Shown piece by piece: positions 1 through 8,153 of a stretch of DNA of 64,000 bases. The number at the start of each line of letters is the position of its first letter. Within the stretch, counting starts at the first letter, position 1. The DNA is from Flavobacterium sp. (GTDB lineage: Bacteria > Bacteroidota > Bacteroidia > Flavobacteriales > Flavobacteriaceae): the NCBI RefSeq assembly GCF_027531905.1, contig NZ_JAPZSU010000053.1, positions 1 through 64,000 on the forward strand, in the 5' to 3' direction. The translations under genes were made by a program, and so were the position numbers. The notes below the pieces were generated by a model. That model saw only the letters and a list, made by a program, of their open reading frames with translations. It was not told the DNA's origin and made no database searches.

Positions 1-267
1 TTCCCGTTTGGCTTGATGTAGGATTTTATTTTCCCTTAATGCTTCCGGATTCTTTTTTTTGTAGTCATAATTTACGAATTTTAAGTATCTTCGTAAGATA
101 CTAAATCATTTGCTTGGTGCTACCGAAGGTTTAGTTCAACACACGCTACAAGCAAGCTGGGCAATTGGCTTAATTTGAAAACAGTTTGTATTTGATATAT
201 TTGTTTTTAACCGAAAGAATACGCATCTTTAATCCCAGCCTGCGTGTAGCGCGGGAACGATGGGGCT
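1..267. other. Intergenic stretch at window edge
   Basis: I see no open reading frame with recognisable coding content here. The stretch is AT-rich except for a GC-richer patch at about 233-257. Two partly complementary segments, around 141-153 and 240-254, both contain the string TAGCG or its complement, so a weak hairpin is possible. It lies downstream of the minus-strand SGNH hydrolase and may hold its 3' untranslated region. Confidence 0.4.
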
Positions 268-1023
268 TTATTTTTGAACTACTACTTTAGCCTTTGGAGC
301 TATTCTGTCAACAAATAACGAATAGGCTTTTTCTGAGGGATGCAGACCATCTTTAGCTACCAAATAAGTCTCTTTTAGGCCTTGTCTTGTGATGTCGGTG
401 ATGTTGATAAAAGTAATACCATTGGCATCGCAATAACTTTTTGCGAATGCATTATAACGGTCTGACTCAGTGGATATTTTTGTTGCATTTCCTGTTTGTT
501 GTCCAAAGGGAGTGTAAGCATAATCAGGGATCGAAACCACAATAACATTGTCTTTGTTGCCTTTGGCTAAAGTGGTGGCTGTTTGAACCAATTGTGGAAA
601 CTCTCTTTCATAAAGGCTAAATTCTCTATTTTGGTATTGATTGTTTACTCCAATAAGTAGGGTTACTAAGCTGTAATCGGTAGTTGGTTGCTGTTCTTTA
701 ATCGCTTGGATTAGATTAGAAGTGGTCCAGCCTGTTTGCGCAATGATTTTTAAGTCTACCGATAAACCAGGAATAGTGGTTTCAAGTTTTTTCTTTAATT
801 GCTCTGGGAAACGACATGTAGGACACACACTTTGTCCAATCGTATAGCTGTCCCCTAGGGCGATATAAGTTACTTTTTTGTTAACAGGTTGAAGGGCTGG
901 GTTACTTTCGGGTTGGGGAACAACCGTTGTGTTTTCGCCAGAACATTGGTTGAAAAAAAGCACCACGACTATCAAAATGAAAAGGCGTAATGCTGTTTTT
1001 AAATGTTTCGAAAACTGTTCCAT
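268..1023 (-). CDS. SGNH/GDSL-type lipoprotein hydrolase
   Basis: Probable envelope-anchored esterase or acylhydrolase of the SGNH fold. The N-terminus is a lipoprotein signal: a hydrophobic run (about residues 11-24) followed by FNQC, with Cys27 as the lipidation site. SGNH blocks are visible: block I GDSY with the nucleophile Ser59, block III GVNN (Asn near 127), and block V DGLHPS with Asp225 and His228 completing the triad. At 251 residues it is normal for the family. Its stop lies 7 bp from the DUF3050 gene end side, both on the minus strand, so co-transcription is possible. Substrate cannot be read from sequence. Confidence 0.8.
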   Translation of the reverse strand: MEQFSKHLKTALRLFILIVVVLFFNQCSGENTTVVPQPESNPALQPVNKKVTYIALGDSYTIGQSVCPTCRFPEQLKKKLETTIPGLSVDLKIIAQTGWTTSNLIQAIKEQQPTTDYSLVTLLIGVNNQYQNREFSLYEREFPQLVQTATTLAKGNKDNVIVVSIPDYAYTPFGQQTGNATKISTESDRYNAFAKSYCDANGITFINITDITRQGLKETYLVAKDGLHPSEKAYSLFVDRIAPKAKVVVQK

Positions 1024-1030
1024 ACCTTTT

Positions 1031-1813
1031 TTAAGCGGTTTCCATTGTCAAACTTAATTGTTGTTCGATACCGTTCCAAAGACCTATTCTTTTTTCTAAG
1101 GCAAGGATCGAAATGGCTTCAACTTCCTCCCATTTTTTAGCATCGTTGCCGCAAAGTTCGGTTATCATTTGCATGGCCATTGGTCCGTGTTCGTCTGCAT
1201 CCAATTCGATATGTCTTTCGAAATAGTAAATCAATTGTTTTAAATCCGTTTCAGGGAAATTCTTTTGGAAGTTTTGAAGAATTTCCGTGAACATACTTGG
1301 AATCAAATCTTCTCTTCCGAAGGTAAACGCAGCGGCTATTTCATGCGCTTTACCATGTTCAATTACCTGAAAAGTAAAATCCAAAAATGATTTAATATTC
1401 GGGTATAATTGGCTTTTTTTAATAGCCACAAAAATATTCTGAAAGGATTGCACTTCGTTAAGGAAATTAGTAATTCCTGATGTGTCTGCACCGCAAGCTT
1501 CCATAGCTTCTAGGTACATTTCGAAGTGGCTTAAGTGTCTTCCGTCCATACTAAGGTCGGTTTCTTCAGCCAAAACAATTTCGTTGATTAAATAGCGTGT
1601 TTCTGGATTGGGAGTTGCAAACCATGGCGTTGTTGTACAGGTTAATTTGGCTTGCAAAGCTTTCAAAAGCGACATAAAGTCCCATACTGCATACACATGC
1701 GTTTCTAGAAAACTATGTAAATCTTCTAGATTTTGTACTTTCTGATATAGACTATGATTTAAAAGTTGTTCTTTTTGAGAAGCTATCTTTGAATTGATGT
1801 AGGTAATGTTCAT
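1031..1813 (-). CDS. DUF3050 family protein (haem-oxygenase-like fold)
   Basis: A 260-residue cytosolic protein with no signal peptide, matching my memory of the DUF3050 family by its N-terminus (MNITYINSKIASQ), its HVYAVWDFMSLLK segment and the C-terminal HIELDADEHGPMA block. Regularly spaced His and Glu residues on long helices fit the haem-oxygenase/TenA-like helical fold suggested for this family; metal binding is inference. I chose the ATG at 1813. A longer reading frame reaches 1855, but that extension runs through the rho-independent terminator hairpin of the upstream acyl-CoA dehydrogenase (1833-1862), so it is unlikely to be translated. Function unknown. Confidence 0.7.
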   Translation of the reverse strand: MNITYINSKIASQKEQLLNHSLYQKVQNLEDLHSFLETHVYAVWDFMSLLKALQAKLTCTTTPWFATPNPETRYLINEIVLAEETDLSMDGRHLSHFEMYLEAMEACGADTSGITNFLNEVQSFQNIFVAIKKSQLYPNIKSFLDFTFQVIEHGKAHEIAAAFTFGREDLIPSMFTEILQNFQKNFPETDLKQLIYYFERHIELDADEHGPMAMQMITELCGNDAKKWEEVEAISILALEKRIGLWNGIEQQLSLTMETA

Positions 1814-1832
1814 TGGGATTTTTTTTGTAAAA

Positions 1833-1862
1833 TTAAAAAAGCTTCCTGTTACCAAGAAGCTT
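1833..1862 (-). terminator. Terminator after acyl-CoA dehydrogenase
   Basis: On the minus strand AAGCTTC and GAAGCTT pair around a 10-nt loop and are followed by a run of T. It sits 40 bp past the acyl-CoA dehydrogenase stop and just before the DUF3050 start. Confidence 0.7.
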
Positions 1863-1901
1863 CTATAATTGATTTTATAAATACTTTAATAGTTGTTTAT
1901 C

Positions 1902-3080
1902 TTATTTAAAAGCTGCAATTCCTGTGATGTCCATTCCTGTAATTAATAAATGAATATCGTGGGTGCCTTCATACGTAATTACCGATTCTAAATTCATCAT
2001 ATGGCGCATGATAGAATATTCGCCTGTAATTCCCATTCCGCCTAACATTTGTCTGGCTTCACGAGCAATATGAATTGCCATATCGACATTATTTCTTTTG
2101 GCCATTGAGATTTGAGCCGAAGTCGCTCTGCCTTCATTTCTCAAGACGCCTAATCTCCAGGTTAGCAATTGCGCTTTGGTGATTTCAGTAATCATTTCGG
2201 CTAATTTTTTTTGTTGCAATTGAGTTCCTGCTATAGGTTTGTCAAATTGAATACGCTCTTTGGCATAACGCAAAGCGGTATCGTAGCAATCCATAGCAGC
2301 TCCAATGGCGCCCCAAGCAATTCCATAACGAGCAGAATCTAGACAACCTAGTGGTGCGCCTAATCCTGATTTGTTGGGTAGCAAGTTTTCTTTAGGAACT
2401 TTTACATTATCAAAAATCAATTCTCCAGTAGCCGAAGCTCTCAAAGACCATTTGTTGTGGGTTTCAGGAGTAGTGAATCCTTCCATGCCGCGTTCAACGA
2501 TTAAACCGTGAATACGTCCTTCTTCATTCTTTGCCCAAACTACAGCAATATCAGCAAAAGGAGCGTTAGAAATCCACATTTTCGCACCATTTAATAAATA
2601 GTGATCGCCTTTGTCTTTGAAGTTGGTGGTCATTCCACCTGGGTTAGAGCCGTGGTCAGGTTCCGTCAATCCAAAACAGCCCATGAATTCTCCAGTAGCT
2701 AGTTTGGGTAAATATTTCATGCGTTGTTCTTCGTTGCCGTATTTCCAAATTGGATACATTACCAAAGAAGATTGTACAGATGAAGTAGAGCGCACGCCAG
2801 AATCCCCGCGTTCAATTTCTTGCATAATGAGTCCGTAGGATATTTGATCCAATCCAGCACCACCATACTCAACAGGAATGTAGGGGCCAAAACCGCCAAT
2901 TTCTCCCAAACCTTTGATGATTTGTTTTGGAAATTCAGCCTTTTGGGCATAGTCTTCTATAATTGGGGATACTTCTCTTTTTACCCAAGCTCTTGCGGCG
3001 TCACGCACTAACTTGTGTTCTTCGGTTAATAAATCGTCAAGATTATAGTAATCAGGAGATTGAAATAAGTCTGGTTTCAT
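1902..3080 (-). CDS. Acyl-CoA dehydrogenase, glutaryl-CoA dehydrogenase type
   Basis: FAD-dependent oxidation of an acyl-CoA; by similarity the substrate is glutaryl-CoA (lysine/tryptophan breakdown, giving crotonyl-CoA and CO2). The 392-residue length and full domain order fit: N-terminal helices, the FAD-binding FGLTEPDHGSNPG region (about residues 136-148), AKMWISNA beta-domain, and C-terminal ARQMLGGMGITGEY. The catalytic base is the Glu of TYEGTHD (near residue 371), followed by IHLLITGMDITGIAAF, which closely resembles GcdH enzymes rather than short-chain acyl-CoA dehydrogenases. The gene stands alone with its own terminator at 1833-1862. Upstream, CAAATCTA at 3102-3109 (TAGATTTG on the coding strand) is a plausible -7 element. 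Confidence 0.85.
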   Translation of the reverse strand: MKPDLFQSPDYYNLDDLLTEEHKLVRDAARAWVKREVSPIIEDYAQKAEFPKQIIKGLGEIGGFGPYIPVEYGGAGLDQISYGLIMQEIERGDSGVRSTSSVQSSLVMYPIWKYGNEEQRMKYLPKLATGEFMGCFGLTEPDHGSNPGGMTTNFKDKGDHYLLNGAKMWISNAPFADIAVVWAKNEEGRIHGLIVERGMEGFTTPETHNKWSLRASATGELIFDNVKVPKENLLPNKSGLGAPLGCLDSARYGIAWGAIGAAMDCYDTALRYAKERIQFDKPIAGTQLQQKKLAEMITEITKAQLLTWRLGVLRNEGRATSAQISMAKRNNVDMAIHIAREARQMLGGMGITGEYSIMRHMMNLESVITYEGTHDIHLLITGMDITGIAAFK

Positions 3081-3273
3081 GGTTCGAAAATTTTATGGCA
3101 ACAAATCTACATAAAGAAATATAACAAAACTACTTAAAAATGTTATATTTTTTTAAATTCATTTCAAATTTATAGCTTTTTCAATTGCAATATAAAATTA
3201 CATTTTAATTTAGAATTGGAATAGTGAAAATGTAAAAAAATCATTACTTATCAGCTAATTAGCAGGTCGGTAA

Positions 3274-3981
3274 CTACATCTTCAAATAAAAATCCTTAGT
3301 TAATTCGATATATTCTGGAGTATAGACGTGTCTTGCGGTTTCGATAACCAACTCGTCAATTGCCAAGTCGGTAGTTTTATTTCTGCTAAAAGCCAGTAAG
3401 CTACGTTTGATTTCAGTAGTTGGTGTTCCTTTGACACGAGTAATTTTTAAAGGATACAATTCGAATTCTTTGGCCAAAGCAGTAAAGTTTTCTTCTTCTT
3501 TGAAGGGAATAATGACTGCAAAAATTCCGTTTTCAGAAAGCAGTAAATCTGCAGCTTCGAGTAATTGTTCAAAGGGCATAGCGTCTTGAAATCGGGCTAA
3601 GTCGCGTGATTCATTTTCAGTTTTGTAATCTTCAGAATAGAAAGGTGGGTTGGAAGCAATCAAATCATATTCTTCTTCCGGTTCTTCTATAAATTCGTCC
3701 AAACCGGCATGAAAACAGAACAATCTATCGTTCCAAGGTGAATTTTCGAAATTATCGGTTGCTTGCTCGTAAGCAGCTTCGTCAATTTCTAAAGCGTCAA
3801 TTTGCTGTGCTGCGCTTCTTTGTGCTAACATCAAAGCGATGATGCCAGTTCCAGTACCAATATCTAAAATGCTGAAAGGATGATTGTGAATTGGAGCCCA
3901 AGCGCCCAATAGTACACCATCCGTACCAATTTTCATAGCGCAACGGTCTTGTTCAACAACGAATTGTTTAAATGTAAACAT
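3274..3981 (-). CDS. trmN: tRNA1(Val) adenine-37 N6-methyltransferase-type enzyme
   Basis: SAM-dependent methyltransferase of the small-domain (MTS) class. Motif I DIGTGTGIIAL begins at Asp40 and binds SAM; the catalytic NPPFY motif of N6-adenine/N5-glutamine methyltransferases is at residues 111-115. The N-terminal FTFKQFVVEQDRCAMKIGTD block and 235-residue length match the YfiC/TrmN6 family that methylates A37 of tRNA1(Val). Its start codon lies only 3 bp from the terminal inverted repeat of the four-helix-bundle cassette upstream, so the cassette separates it from rimM and rpsP. The assignment to tRNA A37 is by family; other small-molecule or RNA targets are possible. Confidence 0.82.
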   Translation of the reverse strand: MFTFKQFVVEQDRCAMKIGTDGVLLGAWAPIHNHPFSILDIGTGTGIIALMLAQRSAAQQIDALEIDEAAYEQATDNFENSPWNDRLFCFHAGLDEFIEEPEEEYDLIASNPPFYSEDYKTENESRDLARFQDAMPFEQLLEAADLLLSENGIFAVIIPFKEEENFTALAKEFELYPLKITRVKGTPTTEIKRSLLAFSRNKTTDLAIDELVIETARHVYTPEYIELTKDFYLKM

Positions 3982-3983
3982 AA

Positions 3984-4689
3984 ATTAAAATTCCAATTTT
4001 TTAAATTCCAAATTCCAATACTTTTTGAGATAAATTCCAAATTCCAAACTTGAGAGCACAATTCTTTTTGTTGGAATTTGGTATTTAAATATTGGAATTT
4101 ATTTTTGTTATAATAGCAGATAATATTTTTCTTAATTCCTCAACTTCATATAGAAGTGATTCTGATGTTTCTTTATGTTCTGGATTCAGCTCGTGTAATA
4201 AGCGAATCCAATATATTGATTCTTTAGCTTCTTTTCTTGCGATTTTTAAACGAAAAACTAAGTCTTTGTCACCAAGCTTCTCATTTGCTTCTATGTAATT
4301 AGCTCCAATTGACCCAGAGGATCTTACTAATTGCTTGTTATCTTCAATATTTGAAGTAGTTTTATGTAGTTTTTGAACATAAAATCTACACTCTTTAGCG
4401 AATAAAAAAGTTCTTTCTTCTAAATCATAAGGTTTATTCATAATTACATCAAATTCCAAAAATAAATAAATTCCAAATTTTAATACTCTAACAAGGAGAT
4501 CGATTCTTCTTGTTGATTTTGAATTTTAAATTTAGATTAAAATATCTGAATTTCCATTCCAAAATTGGAATTTAGAATTTCAGTATTTGAATTTCCTTTT
4601 AGGTTGTAATTTGGAATTTCTTTTTTGGAATATTCTTTTGTGATTCCCCTTTATTTGGAATTTGGTATTTCTTTATTTGGAATTTTAAT
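3984..4689 (-). mobile_element. Heptad-repeat cassette carrying a four-helix-bundle gene (copy 1)
   Basis: A 706-bp unit fills the whole gap between the rimM stop and the trmN start. Its outer ends, 3984-4018 and 4655-4689, are inverted repeats matching at 29 of 35 positions by hand alignment. Both ends are built from 7-bp periodic units of the AAATTCC/GGAATTT type; for example 4073-4100 reads as four consecutive heptads (GGAATTT, GGTATTT, AAATATT, GGAATTT). Each flank also holds heptads in both orientations, so each end can fold by itself. The single gene inside (4085-4441) points the same way as the operon. A TAA triplet abuts both ends and could be a 3-bp target duplication, but that is weak in AT-rich DNA. 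Mobility is inferred. Confidence 0.6.
4085..4441 (-). CDS. Four-helix-bundle protein (23S rRNA IVP family)
   Basis: A 118-residue helical protein of the four-helix-bundle family named after 23S rRNA intervening-sequence proteins (also related to the Avd protein of diversity-generating retroelements). The family core is visible as QLVRSSGSIGANYIEANE around residues 43-60, followed by KIARKEAKESIYWIRLLHE. I take the ATG at 4441 (MNKPYDLEER), the usual family N-terminus, over one six codons upstream. The final codons (KINSNI-stop) are themselves heptad-repeat sequence, so the array runs into the gene. No biochemical function is established for the family outside rRNA spacers; nucleic-acid binding is plausible inference. 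It lies inside a repeat-bounded cassette between rimM and trmN. Confidence 0.75.
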   Translation of the reverse strand: MNKPYDLEERTFLFAKECRFYVQKLHKTTSNIEDNKQLVRSSGSIGANYIEANEKLGDKDLVFRLKIARKEAKESIYWIRLLHELNPEHKETSESLLYEVEELRKILSAIITKINSNI

Positions 4690-5213
4690 TAAAGGTACAT
4701 CTCAATCAATCCCTCTGGCAAATCCATGATGATTTTTTTGTTTTCGCGGTCTACTTTTACCAAGAAATGGTCAATCATTGGGATTAAGATTTCGGCGTCG
4801 CCCTTAAGTAATTCGAATAAAGGTTGTGCTGTAGTGTCGTTGATAGATTGAATTTCTCCAACGTATCCTAAGCGTTTGTCTTCTACTTCAAAACCAATTA
4901 CTTCGTGAAAATAGAATTTGTTTCCGCTTAGTTTTGGAAGCATTTTTAAAGGAAGATAAAGGTCACTTCCAATGAGTGCATCAGCTTGTTCTTCGGTAGT
5001 AATGTCCTCAAAACGGATGCGTAGAAAGTCGTTTTTGTGCAGTGAACTACTTTCAATAAAAAAAGGAACCAAGTGTTTGTTGTGGTCAACAAACACTGAT
5101 TCCAAGTTTTCGTATAACTCAGGTTCATCCGTGTCTAAATAAGCTAGGACTTCCCCTTTGAAACTAAATTTTTTGGCTATTTTGCCTAAATAGAAACAAT
5201 CTTCTTTACGCAT
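4689..5213 (-). CDS. rimM: 16S rRNA processing/ribosome maturation factor RimM
   Basis: Assembly factor for the 30S head; binds protein S19 and helps 16S rRNA maturation in the cytosol. The 174-residue protein begins with the typical LGKIAKKFSFKGEVLAYLDTD block (N-terminal RimM beta-barrel) and ends with a PRC-barrel-like domain containing EVIGFEVEDKRLGYVGEI and the conserved LIPMIDHFLVKVD. It follows rpsP by 15 bp on the same strand, the classic rpsP-rimM pairing. Its stop codon overlaps the outer end of the four-helix-bundle cassette. Confidence 0.93.
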   Translation of the reverse strand: MRKEDCFYLGKIAKKFSFKGEVLAYLDTDEPELYENLESVFVDHNKHLVPFFIESSSLHKNDFLRIRFEDITTEEQADALIGSDLYLPLKMLPKLSGNKFYFHEVIGFEVEDKRLGYVGEIQSINDTTAQPLFELLKGDAEILIPMIDHFLVKVDRENKKIIMDLPEGLIEMYL

Positions 5214-5228
5214 TGTCGCCTTGTAAAA

Positions 5229-5783
5229 TTATGCTTCAGTTGTTTCGTTATTCTCTTCTGCAGCTGGAGCTTCTTCAGCTTCAACTTCAGCAACTTCTTC
5301 CGCAGGAGTTGCAGCAGCAATAGCAGCAGCTTCAGCTTCAGCTTGTGCAGCTAAACGTTTTGCGTTAACTTCTTGTTCTGCTTTCAAAGCTTTTGCTTTA
5401 TCAGCAGCTTGAGCTTTAGTCAAACCTTCTTTTTTAGCAACAACTTTGTTTGCTTTTTCCTCTAACCAAGCTGCCAATTTAGCATCTGCTTGCTCTTGAG
5501 TCAAAGCTCCTTTGCGAACACCTCCATCTAGGTGGTGTTTCAATAAAGCACCTTTGTAAGAAAGAATTGCTTTAGCAGTATCAGTTGGTTGAGCACCATT
5601 GTGCAACCATTTCACTGCACTATCCAAATTTAATTCGATAGTTGCTGGGTTAGTGTTTGGATTGTAAGTACCGATTTTCTCTAAGTATTTACCATCTCTT
5701 TTTGAGCGAGCATCTGCTGCTACAACCCAGTAAAAAGGTTTTTGTTTTTTACCGTGTCTTTGTAATCTAATTTTTACTGACAT
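5229..5783 (-). CDS. rpsP: 30S ribosomal protein S16 with long C-terminal tail
   Basis: Small-subunit ribosomal protein bound to 16S rRNA. The first 80 or so residues are canonical S16 (MSVKIRLQRHGKKQKPFYWVV start, then YLEKIGTYNPNT). Residues from about 110 to 184 form an Ala/Glu/Lys-rich extension ending in a strongly acidic stretch, roughly doubling the usual 80-90 residue length; such tails are common in Bacteroidota S16. TATCTTTG at 5833-5840 (coding strand) is a likely -7 promoter element, and GAGGT/ACCTC at about 5801-5815 can form a short 5' leader hairpin. It leads the rpsP-rimM unit. Confidence 0.93.
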   Translation of the reverse strand: MSVKIRLQRHGKKQKPFYWVVAADARSKRDGKYLEKIGTYNPNTNPATIELNLDSAVKWLHNGAQPTDTAKAILSYKGALLKHHLDGGVRKGALTQEQADAKLAAWLEEKANKVVAKKEGLTKAQAADKAKALKAEQEVNAKRLAAQAEAEAAAIAAATPAEEVAEVEAEEAPAAEENNETTEA

Positions 5784-5832
5784 AATCTTGTGATTAAATT
5801 TTGAGGTACTCGACCTCGATTAATTAAGGGTG

Positions 5833-5840
5833 CAAAGATA
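5833..5840 (-). promoter_or_regulatory. -7 element of the rpsP-rimM promoter
   Basis: The coding strand reads TATCTTTG, matching the Bacteroidota TAnnTTTG box, about 50 bp upstream of the rpsP ATG. No good -33 TTTG was seen, so this is a partial match. Confidence 0.5.
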
Positions 5841-5921
5841 CATTTTTTATTTAAAAAAACTATAGTGGGCTATAATATTCATATTTAGATTTTTAATAAC
5901 GGCTACTTATGTCTTTTTTTA

Positions 5922-5950
5922 TTGTTTGAAATAAAAAAACTATAGATTTG
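5922..5950 (+). promoter_or_regulatory. Bacteroidota-type promoter for the small lipoprotein
   Basis: TTG at 5922-5924, an 18-bp gap and TAGATTTG at 5943-5950 match the primary sigma consensus of this phylum. The start codon follows 28 bp later. Confidence 0.55.
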
Positions 5951-5978
5951 TACCGAATCAATTTCATTAATTAATAGA

Positions 5979-6449
5979 ATGAAAAAAACACTTTTTTTTG
6001 TTGCTTTAGCTTTAGTTATGAGTTCTTGCTCAGACGATGTGATTTTCAATAATCCTTCTGTTCAAGGTTTGAAGGACAATGTTTTTTGGCGTGCTTTACA
6101 AAGCAAAGCGGTTGTGTCTAATGATGGTACAATTGCAATTGAAGCTGTAACATTGAAGGAAAATTTAACTTTGCATCTTTCTTCTGTTCAAGAAAAAAGG
6201 TATTTATTGGACAATAGTGCTGTAGATTATGTTACGTATACTTCTAGAGAGTCTTCGCCCGAGATTTCACTCACCTCAAAAAATGGAATGGGAAAAGGGA
6301 AGGTCATTGTTTCAGAATACGATGAAGTAAATAAAACAATTACTGGAACTTTTACTTTTGTAATCACTACTCCTGTAGCAGGAACGCAAGAAGTTAAAGA
6401 ATTTTATTTTTCGCAAGGTGTTTTTTACAAAGTTCCAGTGTCTCCATAA
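5979..6449 (+). CDS. Small envelope lipoprotein (DUF6252-like)
   Basis: A 156-residue predicted lipoprotein: MKKTLFFVALALVMSS followed by Cys17 in a SSC lipobox with SDD after it. The mature part is rich in beta-strand-forming residues and ends with a conserved-looking ITGTFTFVI...KEFYFSQGVFYKV segment, resembling the DUF6252 lipoproteins of flavobacteria from memory. No enzymatic motif is visible. It is a single gene with its own promoter at 5922-5950, divergent from rpsP. Role unknown; probably outer-membrane anchored. Confidence 0.65.
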   Translation: MKKTLFFVALALVMSSCSDDVIFNNPSVQGLKDNVFWRALQSKAVVSNDGTIAIEAVTLKENLTLHLSSVQEKRYLLDNSAVDYVTYTSRESSPEISLTSKNGMGKGKVIVSEYDEVNKTITGTFTFVITTPVAGTQEVKEFYFSQGVFYKVPVSP

Positions 6450-6568
6450 GTGAAGACTTTGACGAAATAGTCTAGTTATTAATTTGTTACAGGACTTATG
6501 AAATTGCTTTTTTTTCATAATTATTGCATAAATCTTTTAATTGATAGTAGATTAGAATAAAATAAGAC

Positions 6569-6576
6569 TACATTTG
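6569..6576 (+). promoter_or_regulatory. -7 element upstream of the RRM gene
   Basis: TACATTTG matches TAnnTTTG and lies 24 bp before the ATG. A -33 box is not clear. Confidence 0.45.
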
Positions 6577-6600
6577 TTGCATTATTATAAATAAGTACAT

Positions 6601-6942
6601 ATGAACATTTTTGTTGGAAGTCTTCCATTCAGTATTGAGGAAGCAGATTTAAGAGAGTCTTTCGAAGCTTACGGAGCAGTAGATTCAGTTAAAATTATAA
6701 CGGATAAATTTACTGGTAGAAGTAAAGGTTTTGGTTTCGTAGAGATGCCAAACGACGCGGAAGCTCAAAAAGCAATTGACGAATTAAACGGTGCTACCGT
6801 TCAAGGACGTGCAATTGTTGTAAACAAATCTGAGCCAAAACCAGAAGGCGAAAGAAGAAGTTTCAACAACAACCGTGGTGGTGATTCACGCGGAGGTTAC
6901 GGAAACAACCGCGGTGGTGGTGACAGAGGAGGAAGATATTAA
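6601..6942 (+). CDS. RRM-domain RNA-binding protein with RGG-like tail
   Basis: Single RNA-recognition-motif protein of 113 residues. RNP2 is NIFVGSL at residues 2-8 and RNP1 is KGFGFVEM at about residues 42-49, both with the aromatic residues that stack on RNA. The last 30 residues are Gly/Arg/Asn-rich with repeated RGG-type triplets, giving a flexible basic tail. Proteins of this architecture are abundant in Bacteroidota, which usually lack Hfq, and some act as global RNA chaperones; that role here is inference. The gene is monocistronic, with a strong terminator at 6959-6996. Confidence 0.9.
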   Translation: MNIFVGSLPFSIEEADLRESFEAYGAVDSVKIITDKFTGRSKGFGFVEMPNDAEAQKAIDELNGATVQGRAIVVNKSEPKPEGERRSFNNNRGGDSRGGYGNNRGGGDRGGRY

Positions 6943-6958
6943 TATTTTTTTCTAGTAT

Positions 6959-6996
6959 AAAAAAAGGGAACAATTGAAAAATTGTTCCCTTTTTTG
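6959..6996 (+). terminator. Strong terminator after the RRM gene
   Basis: AAAAAGGGAACAATT and AATTGTTCCCTTTTTT form a long perfect stem with a 4-nt loop followed by T residues. The symmetric A and T runs mean it could also act on the leuB side. Confidence 0.9.
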
Positions 6997-7002
6997 TTTC
7001 CT

Positions 7003-7032
7003 CACCCCCCCGCCCTCTCCGAAGGAGAGGGA
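7003..7032. repeat. GC-rich CCGAAGG palindrome, copy 1
   Basis: CCCTCTCC (7013-7020) and GGAGAGGG (7024-7031) form an 8-bp stem around GAA, preceded by a C-rich lead. The same motif recurs at 8140-8153 plus 8329-8350 and at 8429-8460. All three lie in or beside the leu operon and stand out as GC-rich in AT-rich DNA. Confidence 0.7.
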
Positions 7033-7053
7033 GCTGAAGAATGGTTTTTTATT

Positions 7054-8115
7054 TTATAAATTAGCCACTAACCAATCACCCACTTCGCTAGTTTTATAGG
7101 CTTTACTTCCTTTTGTAGCTAAGTCTTCGGTGACAACGCCTTCTTCTAGTGATTTGTTGACTACGGCTCTTATGGCTTGCGCTTCTTCTTTTAATCCAAA
7201 GGCATCTTCAAACATCATTGCGGCAGATAAAATAGTAGCCAATGGATTGGCGATGTTTAGTCCAGTTGCTTGAGGGTACGACCCGTGAATGGGTTCATAC
7301 AATGAGGTGTGTTCTCCAACAGAAGCTGAAGGCATTAATCCCATTGAACCTGAAATTACAGAAGCTTCATCGGTTAAAATGTCTCCAAATAAATTTTCGG
7401 TAATCAATACATCGTAAGAGTTAGGCCATTGCACCAAACGCATAGCGACAGCATCTACAAATTCATAACTCACTTCTACTTCTGGATAGTCTTTGGCCAT
7501 AGCTTGAACCGTTTCTCTCCAAAGACGAGAGGTTTCTAGTACATTGGCTTTGTCTACACAACATAATTTCTTAGAACGTGTCATTGCTAATTCAAAACCT
7601 TTTTTGGCCAATCGTTGTACTTCGGCTCTTGTGTATACACAATTGTCAAAAGCAGTTTCGCCATCATCTCTTCTTCCTTTTTCACCAAAATAAATTCCAC
7701 CAGTTAGTTCTCTCAAGAAAACCAAATCTGTTCCTTCGATACGCTCTCTTTTTAAAGGTGAATTGTCAATCAATGACGGAAAAGTAAACGTTGGACGTAC
7801 ATTAGCAAACAATCCTAGTTTTTTACGCATTAAAAGCAAACCTTGTTCAGGGCGAACGGGTGCGCTTGGGTCGTTATCATATTTTGGATGTCCGATGGCT
7901 CCAAACAAAACCGCATCGGCTTTCATGCATATTTCGTGTGTTTCGTCTGGGTAAGGCACGCCAACTGCGTCAATAGCACAAGCACCTGTTAAGGCTGGCG
8001 TCCAAGTGATGTCGTGATTGAATTTTTTCGCAATAGCATCAGATACTTTTACGGCTTCGTTGATGACTTCTGGTCCGATGCCGTCTCCGGCTAAAAGGGC
8101 AATATTTAATTTCAT
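7054..8115 (-). CDS. leuB: 3-isopropylmalate dehydrogenase
   Basis: Third step of leucine synthesis: NAD-dependent oxidative decarboxylation of 3-isopropylmalate. The 353-residue protein begins MKLNIALLAGDGIGPEV, has RELTGGIYFGEKGRR (substrate Arg and the family signature), DKANVLETSRLWR with the catalytic Lys, and ITENLFGDILTDEASVISGSMGLMPSAS with the metal-binding Asp residues. GSYPQATGLNIANP follows as the NAD-binding loop. It is the last gene of the leu operon and is separated from leuA by a gap of 296 bp that contains a 175-bp palindromic insertion. Confidence 0.95.
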   Translation of the reverse strand: MKLNIALLAGDGIGPEVINEAVKVSDAIAKKFNHDITWTPALTGACAIDAVGVPYPDETHEICMKADAVLFGAIGHPKYDNDPSAPVRPEQGLLLMRKKLGLFANVRPTFTFPSLIDNSPLKRERIEGTDLVFLRELTGGIYFGEKGRRDDGETAFDNCVYTRAEVQRLAKKGFELAMTRSKKLCCVDKANVLETSRLWRETVQAMAKDYPEVEVSYEFVDAVAMRLVQWPNSYDVLITENLFGDILTDEASVISGSMGLMPSASVGEHTSLYEPIHGSYPQATGLNIANPLATILSAAMMFEDAFGLKEEAQAIRAVVNKSLEEGVVTEDLATKGSKAYKTSEVGDWLVANL

Positions 8116-8139
8116 ATAGTAAAGTTTTTTCCTCTACCC

Positions 8140-8153
8140 AACCCCTCCGAAGG
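8140..8153. repeat. GC-rich CCGAAGG palindrome, copy 2 (left half)
   Basis: This copy is split: CCTCCGAAGG ends at 8153, a 175-bp element follows, and CCTCCGAAGGAGAGGGAG resumes at 8329. The duplicated 10-mer marks the insertion site. Confidence 0.7.

Noticed and set aside
233..257. Third copy of the Flavo-1-like RNA at the window start
   Set aside because: A GC-rich patch shares only a few short words with the two real copies; the order of blocks and the GGGTT-loop stem are absent.
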